6,612 bases of DNA. It comes from a bacterium (GTDB lineage Bacteria > Krumholzibacteriota > Krumholzibacteriia > Krumholzibacteriales > Krumholzibacteriaceae). The stretch lies in the NCBI GenBank assembly GCA_017885175.1, contig JAFNGP010000112.1, forward strand, positions 8,510 to 15,121, given 5' to 3'. Positions 1 through 5,426 of the stretch are shown here, in pieces. A model generated the notes under the pieces. It worked only from the letters and a program-made list of their open reading frames with translations, had not been told where the DNA came from and made no database searches. Numbering within the stretch: the stretch's first letter is position 1; the number at the start of each line of letters is the position of its first letter. Made by a program: the position numbers and the translations under genes.

Positions 1-455
1 AGCTCCATGGCGTCGCGCCCGTCCCCCTCGATCGTGTACTGATATATCTCCCCGAGACCGGTGCTGATCGGTCCGAGCTCGGGATCGAGTCCCGTGGGTA
101 TCTGCTCGCGGGCGCCGGCGAGCCGCTCGAAGACCACCTGCCTCGTCCAGTACGTGTCGACGCCGTCCTCGAAGATGACGACGACCTGCGAGAGCTCCGC
201 CCTCGAGAGTGACCGCACCTCGACGACGCGGGGCAGCCCGCGCATGGCCTGCTCGATGGGGTAGCTCACCCGCTGTTCGACGTCGACCGCCGCGAAGCCC
301 GGCGCCTTGGTGAGGATCATGACCTGCGTGTTCGTGGCGTCCGGAAAAGCGTCTATGGGAAGCCTCGTCCACGCGATGACGCCTCCCGCGATCGCGATGG
401 CAGCCGCGAAGAGGACGATGAATCTGCGGCGGAGCAGCTCGAGAATAATTTTCAT
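1..455 (-). CDS. Heavy-metal efflux RND pump, CzcA/CusA family, N-terminal part (runs off window)
   Basis: This is the inner-membrane proton-driven pump subunit of a tripartite metal efflux system. The 151 visible codons start at ATG 455, preceded by GAGAGG about 6 nt upstream. Residues 1-10 are basic, about 11-29 form the first membrane helix, and the periplasmic porter region follows. HME-RND hallmarks are visible: LPIDAFPDATNTQV just after the helix, then VEQRVSYPIEQAM.GLP, EVRSLSRAELSQVVVIFEDG, DTYWTRQ and GPISTGLGEIYQY. These are typical of CzcA/CusA and differ from the drug-exporting HAE1 group. The family is usually about 1,030-1,060 residues long, so only about 15% is here. The gene follows the membrane fusion protein gene by 13 bp and is surely co-transcribed with it. 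The metal cannot be assigned, because the TM4 acidic residues and the CusA methionine triad lie outside the window. Confidence 0.93.
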   Translation of the reverse strand, partial: MKIILELLRRRFIVLFAAAIAIAGGVIAWTRLPIDAFPDATNTQVMILTKAPGFAAVDVEQRVSYPIEQAMRGLPRVVEVRSLSRAELSQVVVIFEDGVDTYWTRQVVFERLAGAREQIPTGLDPELGPISTGLGEIYQYTIEGDGRDAME

Positions 456-468
456 GAGTTACCTCTCG

Positions 469-1779
469 TCAATCGGCGCAGCCCGCGCCCATCTTCGAAC
501 GCAAGACGTCGGATTTCATAAGGAAGGAGCCGTCGGCCACGATCGTTTCGCCTCCGGCGAGCCCCGCGACGATCTCCGTCCAGTCCGGCCAGGTTCGTCC
601 GGTCTCGACGGGGCGCCGCACGTAATAATCGTCATGATGACGGACGAAGACGAACGAGCGTCCTTCATCCGTGAGAACCGCCGTCTCCGGCACCGCGGCC
701 GTTTCCTCGTCGCCGGGGAGAAATATCCTTACCGTGACGAACATCCCGGCGAGAAGGCGCCCGCCGGGGTTCGGCGCCTTGATGCGGAGCTTGACGGTGT
801 GCGAGACCTCGTCCATAACGGGGCCTATGAAGTCCACCGTTCCGGAAAAGGTTTCGCCCGGGTACGCCGACGTCTCGAAGGCCGCGGGGACCGTTCCCGA
901 CGCGCAGCTTCGAGCCACCCGCCTGAGGTCGCGCTCGTAGAGATCGGCGGAGACCCAGACGGTCGAGTTGTCGCCGATCACGGCGAGGGATTCGTCGGGT
1001 CCGGCCGCCTTTCCGGGAACGGCCCGAAGCGACAGCACCGTGCCCGACGCCGACGCCCGGAGCGTCACGAAACCTCGAGCGACGTCCGGCGTGAGCGCCG
1101 CGGCGTCTTCGCCGGACATTCCGAGCCTCATGAGCTTGCCGAGAGCGGCCCCGACCCTGATATCGGCGGCCTCGAGCTCCTGTCGCGCCTCGAAGAACTC
1201 GCGTTCCGAGGCGATGCCCTCGCGCTGCAGCTCGGCGACACGGTCGTGATTGCGCCGCGCGAGCGTGAGGAGCGCGCGCGCCGCGAGATAATCCTCCTCC
1301 GCTTCGCCGACGGCGACGCTCTCGATCTCGAGAATCGCCTGTCCCGCGGCGACCCTGTCGCCGAGAACGGCATGGACCCGGCGGATGATGCAATCGGCGG
1401 GGACGCTCATATGCCTCACCCGGCGCTCGTCGAAACCGACCTCGCCGGTGAGGGTGAGGGCCTGCTCGACGCGCCTGCTCGCGACCTTCGTTTCCCTGAA
1501 AAGCCCGTCCGCGAAAAGGCCGGGCGGCGCCTTGACGACGCCGACCTCGTAGCGGCACTCGGCGCATTCAAAGGTCTTGACTCCGTGCCCGCAGGCGCGC
1601 GCGAAGAGCGTGTCGACCGGCAGGTCGAGATCGGAGATCTCCGCCGCGGCCTCCGGGCTTTGCCCTTCCGCCTGCGCGGCTCGGGCCCCGGCGCCGTACG
1701 AGAGGCCGTCCCCCTTTTGGCACGCCGCGAACGGCAGCGCCGCCAGCACGATAACGATGATCGGACCGATGATTCTCAT
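469..1779 (-). CDS. RND efflux membrane fusion (periplasmic adaptor) lipoprotein, CzcB/CusB family
   Basis: The 436-residue adaptor would link the inner-membrane pump to the outer-membrane channel. A hydrophobic segment (residues 3-19) ends in LPFAAC, a plausible lipobox with Cys20 as the lipidated residue. Residues 63-83 carry a Cys/His cluster, C63-x-H65 followed by C72-x2-C75 and RYEVGVVK, as in metal-binding N-terminal extensions of some CzcB-type proteins. The first barrel/lipoyl half follows (SVPADCIIRRVHAVLGDRVAAGQAI is split by the coiled-coil hairpin at about 155-220), then the second lipoyl half (LRASASGTVLSL), the beta-barrel (VWVSADLYERDL) and the membrane-proximal domain (AVPETAVLTDEG...VFV). 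ATG 1779 overlaps the stop of the channel gene (ATGA), and AAAGGATGGAG lies upstream. The length is normal for the family. Metal specificity is not determinable here. Confidence 0.93.
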   Translation of the reverse strand: MRIIGPIIVIVLAALPFAACQKGDGLSYGAGARAAQAEGQSPEAAAEISDLDLPVDTLFARACGHGVKTFECAECRYEVGVVKAPPGLFADGLFRETKVASRRVEQALTLTGEVGFDERRVRHMSVPADCIIRRVHAVLGDRVAAGQAILEIESVAVGEAEEDYLAARALLTLARRNHDRVAELQREGIASEREFFEARQELEAADIRVGAALGKLMRLGMSGEDAAALTPDVARGFVTLRASASGTVLSLRAVPGKAAGPDESLAVIGDNSTVWVSADLYERDLRRVARSCASGTVPAAFETSAYPGETFSGTVDFIGPVMDEVSHTVKLRIKAPNPGGRLLAGMFVTVRIFLPGDEETAAVPETAVLTDEGRSFVFVRHHDDYYVRRPVETGRTWPDWTEIVAGLAGGETIVADGSFLMKSDVLRSKMGAGCAD

Positions 1780-3092
1780 AGCTCGGCTCCATCCTTTCCA
1801 AGAAGTATCGCGAGCCTGCCGGACTCGAGCCTGGCCCGCAGAAGGAACACAAGGTAGTCGCGTTTCGATTCTCCCAGCGTGCGCCGCGCGTCGATCACCT
1901 CGAGGAGGGTGACCTCTCCAAGACGGAACGACTTATCCGCGATTTCGGCGATGCGCTCCGCCCGGGGCAGGATGCGCTCGCGATAACGGCGCGCCGCTTC
2001 GTATGCCTGGGTGCATGCTGCGAGGGCCGCGAGCGTCGCCGCCTCGATCTCGCGCGAGTCGGCATCGAGCTCGTTTCTCCCCGCGGCGAGCGCGCCCTCG
2101 GCCTGCGCGACGCGGCCGCCGTTCCAGTTGAAGAGGGGAATGTCCAGGGATATGCCGCCGCCGTACGTGCGACCGTCGAGCTCGCGAGAGGAGAATCCCC
2201 TTACCGAGAGCTCGGGAACTCTGGCCCATTTTTCGCTGCTGACATCGGCCTGCAAGGCGCGCACCCTGGCCCGTCCCGCGGACAGAAGAGGGTGTTTCGA
2301 CGCGGCCGGCGGCGCGGCAAATCCGGCGTCGGGAGGCTTGCGGCCGGAGATCAGGTCGCCCCGGGCCGCGAGTTTCTCCGATTGCGCTATCCCGAGCCAT
2401 GCCGCGAGGCTCGCCCGGGACGAAGCGAGGCTCGCCCGGGCGCTCTCGAGCTCGATTGCGGCTCTATCCGCCTCGATCTCGAAACGGGCGAGCTCCGCCG
2501 GACGCGCTTCTCCGGCCTCGACGCGCCGCCCTATGAGACGCGCGAGATCGTTCGTCTGAGAGCAGAACGCTTCGAGCTCGGCCACATGGGCCTGATCGAA
2601 TACGAGGGTCCAGAAGAGCTCGTGAAGCTGCTCGAGCGCCTCGCGACGGGCAAGGGCCTTCTCGGCCCCGGCCGCCTCGAGCAGTGCGCTGGCGGCGCCG
2701 ATACGGTGCCCGCGCCTCGTGAGCCAGCCGAGGGGAAGGGTGATCTCGAATTCGCGAGCCGGGCGCGATTGGCCGCCTTCCAGAGGGGTCGCCCGCCCGA
2801 GCGCGGCATCGAACGACGGATTGGGGATGGCGCCGGCTTCGGCCAGCGCGCCCTTCGCCGCGGCGACCCTGCCGTTCCCCGCCGCCACGAGCGGATGGCG
2901 CTCCACTCCGGCGACGATATCGTTCCACGTCACGACGATCGAATCGATGCCTGCGCCGTACGCCGCAGCCGTATCGTGCGCCGCGCTCGCGGGGCCGTCA
3001 TTCGCCGCCGCTTCGCAGGGCAAGAGCGCGAGGAGAATGAATCCCGCCGCGGCCGCCTGCGATGCGAATCTATTGATGAGAAACAAGCCCAT
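1776..3092 (-). CDS. TolC/CzcC-family outer-membrane efflux channel
   Basis: The 438-residue outer-membrane component would form the trimeric exit duct for the adaptor and pump encoded just downstream. The start chosen is ATG 3092, because GAAGGAG lies 5 nt before it and a signal peptide begins there (LINRF, then AAAAGFILLALLP, then EAAA as a signal peptidase I site). An open frame continues up to 3185, but that extension is charged and would bury the signal peptide. TolC-family marks include HPLVAAGNGRVAAAKGALAEA near the N terminus, the helical motif VEAGEARPAELARFEIEA, SLDIPLFNWNGGRVAQAE at the start of the second repeat, and FRLGEVTLLEVIDARRTL near the C terminus. The two repeated beta/alpha halves are recognisable. 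The last 4 bases overlap the adaptor start, indicating translational coupling. Base use resembles its neighbours. Confidence 0.92.
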   Translation of the reverse strand: MGLFLINRFASQAAAAGFILLALLPCEAAANDGPASAAHDTAAAYGAGIDSIVVTWNDIVAGVERHPLVAAGNGRVAAAKGALAEAGAIPNPSFDAALGRATPLEGGQSRPAREFEITLPLGWLTRRGHRIGAASALLEAAGAEKALARREALEQLHELFWTLVFDQAHVAELEAFCSQTNDLARLIGRRVEAGEARPAELARFEIEADRAAIELESARASLASSRASLAAWLGIAQSEKLAARGDLISGRKPPDAGFAAPPAASKHPLLSAGRARVRALQADVSSEKWARVPELSVRGFSSRELDGRTYGGGISLDIPLFNWNGGRVAQAEGALAAGRNELDADSREIEAATLAALAACTQAYEAARRYRERILPRAERIAEIADKSFRLGEVTLLEVIDARRTLGESKRDYLVFLLRARLESGRLAILLGKDGAEL

Positions 3093-3097
3093 GCACG

Positions 3098-3104
3098 CTC
3101 CTTC
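3098..3104 (-). promoter_or_regulatory. Ribosome binding site that sets the channel gene start
   Basis: GAAGGAG on the minus strand lies 5 nt before ATG 3092. It supports the internal ATG over the upstream open frame that extends to 3185. Confidence 0.75.
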
Positions 3105-3110
3105 AGACAA

Positions 3111-3139
3111 GCCATGGATAGGAGAACCCGGTCCATGGC
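3111..3139 (-). repeat. Inverted repeat (8-bp stem) upstream of the channel gene
   Basis: GCCATGGA at 3111-3118 is the exact reverse complement of TCCATGGC at 3132-3139, with a 13-nt loop. In mRNA this hairpin would sit just upstream of the GAAGGAG of the channel gene. There is no T tract, so it is not an obvious terminator. It could influence translation or mRNA stability, or it could be a protein-binding palindrome. Confidence 0.5.
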
Positions 3140-3156
3140 GGCCGAATGCCGTAGAC

Positions 3157-3176
3157 GCGCGCCGCTTCCGGCGCGC
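3157..3176 (-). repeat. GC-only perfect hairpin (8-bp stem, 4-nt loop) between the small gene and the channel gene
   Basis: GCGCGCCG at 3157-3164 pairs perfectly with CGGCGCGC at 3169-3176 around a 4-nt loop. It lies 27 bp downstream of the stop codon of the small Cys-rich gene. No U-run follows in the direction of transcription. An RNA-processing, stabilising or partial-termination role within the efflux operon is therefore as likely as true termination. Confidence 0.55.
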
Positions 3177-3202
3177 ATTCGTCAATTAATCATTTTGAGG
3201 GA

Positions 3203-3556
3203 TCAGAATTTCGGAGGGTGATATATCCGGATCGAAACGTCTCTCGGGTCGAGTAGCGCGTAGGGCGCCGTTCCCGCCATAGACGGGAGGGGAGCCGGAA
3301 GTCCGGATGTCGGGGAGAGCATCCACGAGCTCACTCCGCTGTAGTAGCAGGAGTAGCAGAGACACTCTCTACCGCAAGGCCGTTCCCCTCCGGCGGGGTC
3401 GGGGCAGTTCTCGCTGCATTGTCCCTGCCAGGCTTCCCCGGCGGAGTATATGGCTTCGACCGCCCCTTGCACCGACGGCGCGGCGACGTCGACGAAAACA
3501 AGGGTTCCGACGATTATGTAAAGCAACCTGATGCGATTAAATCCGCCCATCTTCAT
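3203..3556 (-). CDS. Small exported Cys-rich protein at the head of the metal-efflux operon, function unknown
   Basis: I do not recognise this protein by family. It is 117 residues from ATG 3556, or 115 from ATG 3550. A positive N terminus (NRIR) is followed by a hydrophobic stretch at about 11-26 and a small-residue region near SVQGA, which reads as a Sec signal peptide, so the mature protein would be periplasmic. The mature part has six cysteines at 47, 51, 61, 65, 67 and 70 (CxxxC, x9, CxxxC, CxC, CxxC), a likely metal-binding or disulfide cluster. A Pro/Ser/Ala linker and the end DVSIRIYHPPKF follow. There is no convincing Shine-Dalgarno before either ATG, and the promoter -10 abuts the gene. 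It lies 110 bp ahead of the channel gene on the same strand. Position and cysteines suggest a metal-binding accessory protein, comparable in place to the small periplasmic CzcI, but this is inference without sequence homology. Confidence 0.72.
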   Translation of the reverse strand: MKMGGFNRIRLLYIIVGTLVFVDVAAPSVQGAVEAIYSAGEAWQGQCSENCPDPAGGERPCGRECLCYSCYYSGVSSWMLSPTSGLPAPLPSMAGTAPYALLDPRDVSIRIYHPPKF

Positions 3557-3558
3557 TA

Positions 3559-3587
3559 ACTATAGCAGGATTCGCCGCTTAAATCAA
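3559..3587 (-). promoter_or_regulatory. Strong sigma70-like promoter for the metal-efflux operon
   Basis: On the minus strand, TTGATT (3587-3582) and TATAGT (3564-3559) are separated by exactly 17 bp, with an extended -10 TGC directly before the -10 hexamer. The predicted transcription start is near 3552, which is downstream of ATG 3556 and 2 nt before ATG 3550. This implies a leaderless or nearly leaderless first message. It is likely to drive the small gene, channel, adaptor and pump together. Confidence 0.6.
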
Positions 3588-3590
3588 GCG
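3576..3590. promoter_or_regulatory. Short palindrome over the -35 of the efflux promoter, candidate operator
   Basis: CGCTT at 3576-3580 and AAGCG at 3586-3590 are inverted repeats around a 5-bp centre and cover the -35 hexamer. A 5-5-5 palindrome at this place could bind a metal-responsive regulator, but no regulator gene is in the window. The arms are short enough to arise by chance. Confidence 0.3.
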
Positions 3591-3606
3591 TGAAAGAGAA
3601 AAAGCA

Positions 3607-3635
3607 TTGCGCCAGGCTCTGCAGTTATATAAAAT
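3607..3635 (+). promoter_or_regulatory. Candidate promoter of the tRNA-Thr gene
   Basis: TTGCGC (3607-3612) and TAAAAT (3630-3635) are 17 bp apart inside an AT-rich run, placing a start near 3642, about 6 nt before the mature tRNA. It is back-to-back with the efflux promoter, with 19 bp between the two -35 boxes. The -35 is a weak match. Confidence 0.45.
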
Positions 3636-3647
3636 AGGTCATTCGGA

Positions 3648-3723
3648 GCTGGCGTAGCTCAGCTGGTAGAGCAGCGCACTCGTAATGCGCAGGTCATCGG
3701 TTCAACTCCGATCGCCAGCTCCA
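3648..3723 (+). tRNA. tRNA-Thr (anticodon CGT)
   Basis: A full 76-nt cloverleaf can be folded by eye. The acceptor stem GCTGGCG pairs with CGCCAGC. The D arm is GCTC-AGCTGGTA-GAGC. The anticodon stem GCGCA/TGCGC encloses the loop CTCGTAA, so the anticodon is CGT and reads the threonine codon ACG. The variable loop is short. The T arm ATCGG/CCGAT has loop TTCAACT. The discriminator is T and CCA is encoded (3721-3723). ACG is a frequent Thr codon in the genes of this GC-rich window. The gene separates two divergently transcribed operons. Confidence 0.96.
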
Positions 3724-3731
3724 GATTAGAC

Positions 3732-3750
3732 GCGGCGCTCCAGGCGCCGC
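3732..3750 (+). terminator. GC-rich hairpin downstream of the tRNA, possible terminator or processing stem
   Basis: GCGGCGC (3732-3738) pairs with GCGCCGC (3744-3750) over a 5-nt loop, 9 bp after the CCA end. No T tract follows, so it is not a classical intrinsic terminator. It may stop transcription poorly or protect the precursor 3' end. Confidence 0.35.
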
Positions 3751-3848
3751 CCGGCGATCCCGGTGATTTGGCACCCTCGGTGTTCATGTCGAATCCCCCG
3801 CGTATTTCCATTATCCTGAATAAAATTTGCCATAGGCATTGAAAAGGC

Positions 3849-3877
3849 TTGCAACGATTTTGGGGCTGGTATATATT
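3849..3877 (+). promoter_or_regulatory. Candidate promoter for the korDABC operon
   Basis: TTGCAA (3849-3854) and TATATT (3872-3877) are 17 bp apart, giving a start near 3884 and a leader of about 68 nt before GTG 3952. The flanking sequence is clearly more AT-rich than the coding regions. A small hairpin (AGCGA/TCGCT, 3891-3906) lies in the leader. No regulator site is recognised. Confidence 0.45.
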
Positions 3878-3951
3878 GTCAAAAATTTCGAGCGAGCCTT
3901 TTCGCTGTGTGTGCGCATCGCTTTTGTGGCGTGGAATAAACCTGATCGGAT

Positions 3952-4170
3952 GTGGTCGGGGTGGCTGAAGGCCAGGCTGCGGAAAAAAAGCAAGCGATCA
4001 TAAAAGTCAATCTCAAGTGGTGCAAGGGTTGCGAGATCTGCGTGGCCTACTGTCCGAAGACCGTGCTCGAGATGGAGGGCGGGAAGGTCAAGGTCGCACG
4101 GCCTGAGGACTGCAGCAAATGCATGCTGTGCGAGCTCAGGTGCCCCGATTTCGCGATAATCGTTGAATGA
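3952..4170 (+). CDS. korD: 2-oxoacid:ferredoxin oxidoreductase delta subunit, 2[4Fe-4S] ferredoxin-like
   Basis: This small cytoplasmic electron-transfer subunit of the oxidoreductase passes electrons from the catalytic subunits towards free ferredoxin. The 72 residues hold two classical binding motifs, C24-x2-C27-x2-C30-x3-C34-P and C54-x2-C57-x2-C60-x3-C64-P, enough for two [4Fe-4S] clusters. An in-frame TGA at 3943 limits the N terminus. The start is GTG 3952 or GTG 3961, because the ATG at 3950 is out of frame, and neither has a strong Shine-Dalgarno, so the exact start is uncertain. The length matches delta subunits. It is first in the operon, followed by alpha after 109 bp, while the other spacings are 1 and 27 bp. 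The stop codon lies inside a terminator-like hairpin. Confidence 0.9.
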   Translation: MVGVAEGQAAEKKQAIIKVNLKWCKGCEICVAYCPKTVLEMEGGKVKVARPEDCSKCMLCELRCPDFAIIVE

Positions 4171-4198
4171 GGACTCGGCTAGGGGTCCTCGATTTTTT
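4169..4198 (+). terminator. Intrinsic-terminator-like hairpin overlapping the korD stop, inside the operon
   Basis: GAGGAC (4169-4174) pairs with GTCCTC (4185-4190), extendable by T-G wobbles on both sides, and is followed by GA and six Ts (4193-4198). The stem is short but the T tract is real. Placed between korD and korA, it would act as an attenuator giving more delta message, or stop the korD transcript if korA has its own promoter. Confidence 0.55.
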
Positions 4199-4218
4199 AT
4201 GCCCTTGAACGCCCGGGA

Positions 4219-4255
4219 GAGGCGCATTGACGCGCGCTCGGCGCCGTCGCGCCTC
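4219..4255 (+). repeat. Inverted repeat in the korA leader
   Basis: GAGGCGC (4219-4225) and GCGCCTC (4249-4255) are exact inverted repeats with a 23-nt loop. They end 8 nt before the AAAGGAG of korA. Such a stem could affect korA translation or transcript stability. In GC-rich sequence a 7-bp match may also be chance. Confidence 0.3.
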
Positions 4256-4263
4256 CGGCCGGA

Positions 4264-4270
4264 AAAGGAG
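4264..4270 (+). promoter_or_regulatory. Ribosome binding site supporting the TTG start of korA
   Basis: AAAGGAG ends 9 nt before TTG 4280. No comparable site precedes the in-frame alternatives at TTG 4163, ATG 4199 or ATG 4310. Confidence 0.7.
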
Positions 4271-4279
4271 ACAGCGCCC

Positions 4280-5425
4280 TTGTCGAAGAGTCCCACGGGA
4301 AAGATTGTCATGATGCAGGGGAACGACGCCTGCGCCGAGGGGGCGATCTGGGCCGGCTGCCGCTTCTTCGCGGGCTATCCCATCACGCCCTCCTCCGAGA
4401 TCGCCGAGTACCTCGTTCGCAAGCTCCCGAAGATCGGCGGCACGTTCATCCAGATGGAGGACGAGATCGCCGCGATGGGCGCCATCATCGGCGCCTCGCT
4501 CGCGGGGGCCAAGGCGCTCACGGCGACGTCGGGGCCGGGCTTCAGCCTCAAGCAGGAGAATCTGGGGCACGCGGTCATGGCGGAGGTGCCGTGCGTCGTG
4601 GTCGACGTGCAGCGCGGCGGCCCGAGCACCGGAACGCCGACGCTTCCCGCCCAGATGGACATGCAGCAGGCGCGCTGGGGCTCGCACGGAGATCACGGGG
4701 TCATCGCGCTCAGCGCGGCGTCCGCGCAGGAGATGTTCGAGCAGACGATTCGCGCGTTCAATCTCGCCGAAACGTACATGACGCCCGTGATACTTCTCTT
4801 CGACGAGATCGTCGGGCACATGACCGAGCGGATGGTGCTTCCCGAGAAGGGAAGCGTCGAGATCGTCAACCGCAGGCACCCGGAGAAATCCCCCGACAAG
4901 TATTTCCCGTACGAGAAGACCGAGAACGGCATTCCGATCCTCGCGAATTTCGGAACGGGTTACCGGTACAACGTGACCGGCCTCTGCCACGACGACTCGG
5001 GATTTCCGACGAACGATTCGAAGAAGATCGAGGCGAATATCATTCACCTGACCGAGAAGATCGAGCGTCACCGGAAGGACATCATCCGCTGGAGAGAGCT
5101 CTATCTCGACGGCGCCGAGGTCGCCGTCTTCGCGTACGGCGGCGTCGCGCGCTCGGCGAGGCGCGCCGTGAAGGAATGCCGCGAGGCGGGCATCAAGGCC
5201 GGGCTCTTCGAGCCGACGACGATATGGCCGTTCCCGTCGGAGGAGATTCTCGATATCGCGGGCAGGGTCAAGGCGTTCGTCGTCCCCGAGCTGAACCTCG
5301 GACAGATGGCGCGCGAGGTCGAGCTCGCCGCGAAATGCAGAGCGGAGATTCACAAGGTGAACCGCGTCGACGGAGATCCGATCACGCCGAAACAGATCGT
5401 CGACAAGATCAGGGAGGTGGTTTGA
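4280..5425 (+). CDS. korA: 2-oxoacid (2-oxoglutarate-type):ferredoxin oxidoreductase alpha subunit
   Basis: The alpha subunit holds the pyrimidine-type domain that, with beta, forms the TPP active site converting a 2-oxoacid plus CoA to acyl-CoA and CO2. From TTG 4280 it is 381 residues, normal for this class. Seen in the sequence: GKIVMMQGNDACAEGAI, the YPITPSSEIAEYL motif (residues 33-37 are YPITP), GPGFSLKQENLGHAVMAEVP, QRGGPSTGTPT and QQARWGSHGDHG. Further on are ILLFDEIVGHMTER and a C-terminal domain with FEPTTIWPFPSEEI and VPELNLGQM. These fit KorA; the related branched-chain enzyme VorB shares several motifs, so substrate is inferred mainly from the four-gene set. The frame is open back to 4163, but that region carries the terminator hairpin and codes an atypical basic stretch. 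korB starts 1 bp after its stop. Confidence 0.9.
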   Translation: MSKSPTGKIVMMQGNDACAEGAIWAGCRFFAGYPITPSSEIAEYLVRKLPKIGGTFIQMEDEIAAMGAIIGASLAGAKALTATSGPGFSLKQENLGHAVMAEVPCVVVDVQRGGPSTGTPTLPAQMDMQQARWGSHGDHGVIALSAASAQEMFEQTIRAFNLAETYMTPVILLFDEIVGHMTERMVLPEKGSVEIVNRRHPEKSPDKYFPYEKTENGIPILANFGTGYRYNVTGLCHDDSGFPTNDSKKIEANIIHLTEKIERHRKDIIRWRELYLDGAEVAVFAYGGVARSARRAVKECREAGIKAGLFEPTTIWPFPSEEILDIAGRVKAFVVPELNLGQMAREVELAAKCRAEIHKVNRVDGDPITPKQIVDKIREVV

Positions 5426-5426
5426 G

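Noticed and set aside
307..1857. 516-codon open frame on the plus strand
   Set aside because: It lies antisense to the adaptor gene, is Arg/Asp/Glu-rich with no domain-like pattern, and is a typical shadow of a GC-rich gene whose minus-strand product is clearly recognisable.
3093..3185. N-terminal extension of the channel protein to 3185
   Set aside because: The extension is charged, lacks a ribosome site, would bury a good signal peptide, and runs through the two hairpins. GAAGGAG precedes ATG 3092.
2292..3221. 309-codon open frame on the plus strand
   Set aside because: It is antisense to the channel gene with Arg/Gly-rich composition, and the minus strand encodes a clear TolC-family protein.
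3648..3780. Integration site for a mobile element at the tRNA 3' end
   Set aside because: No repeat of the tRNA 3' end, integrase or other mobile gene is visible in the window.
3811..4311. 166-codon open frame on the minus strand across the korD region
   Set aside because: Its composition looks less biased, but it covers the promoter region and the antisense of korD, whose eight cluster cysteines leave no doubt. No good start site or family is seen.
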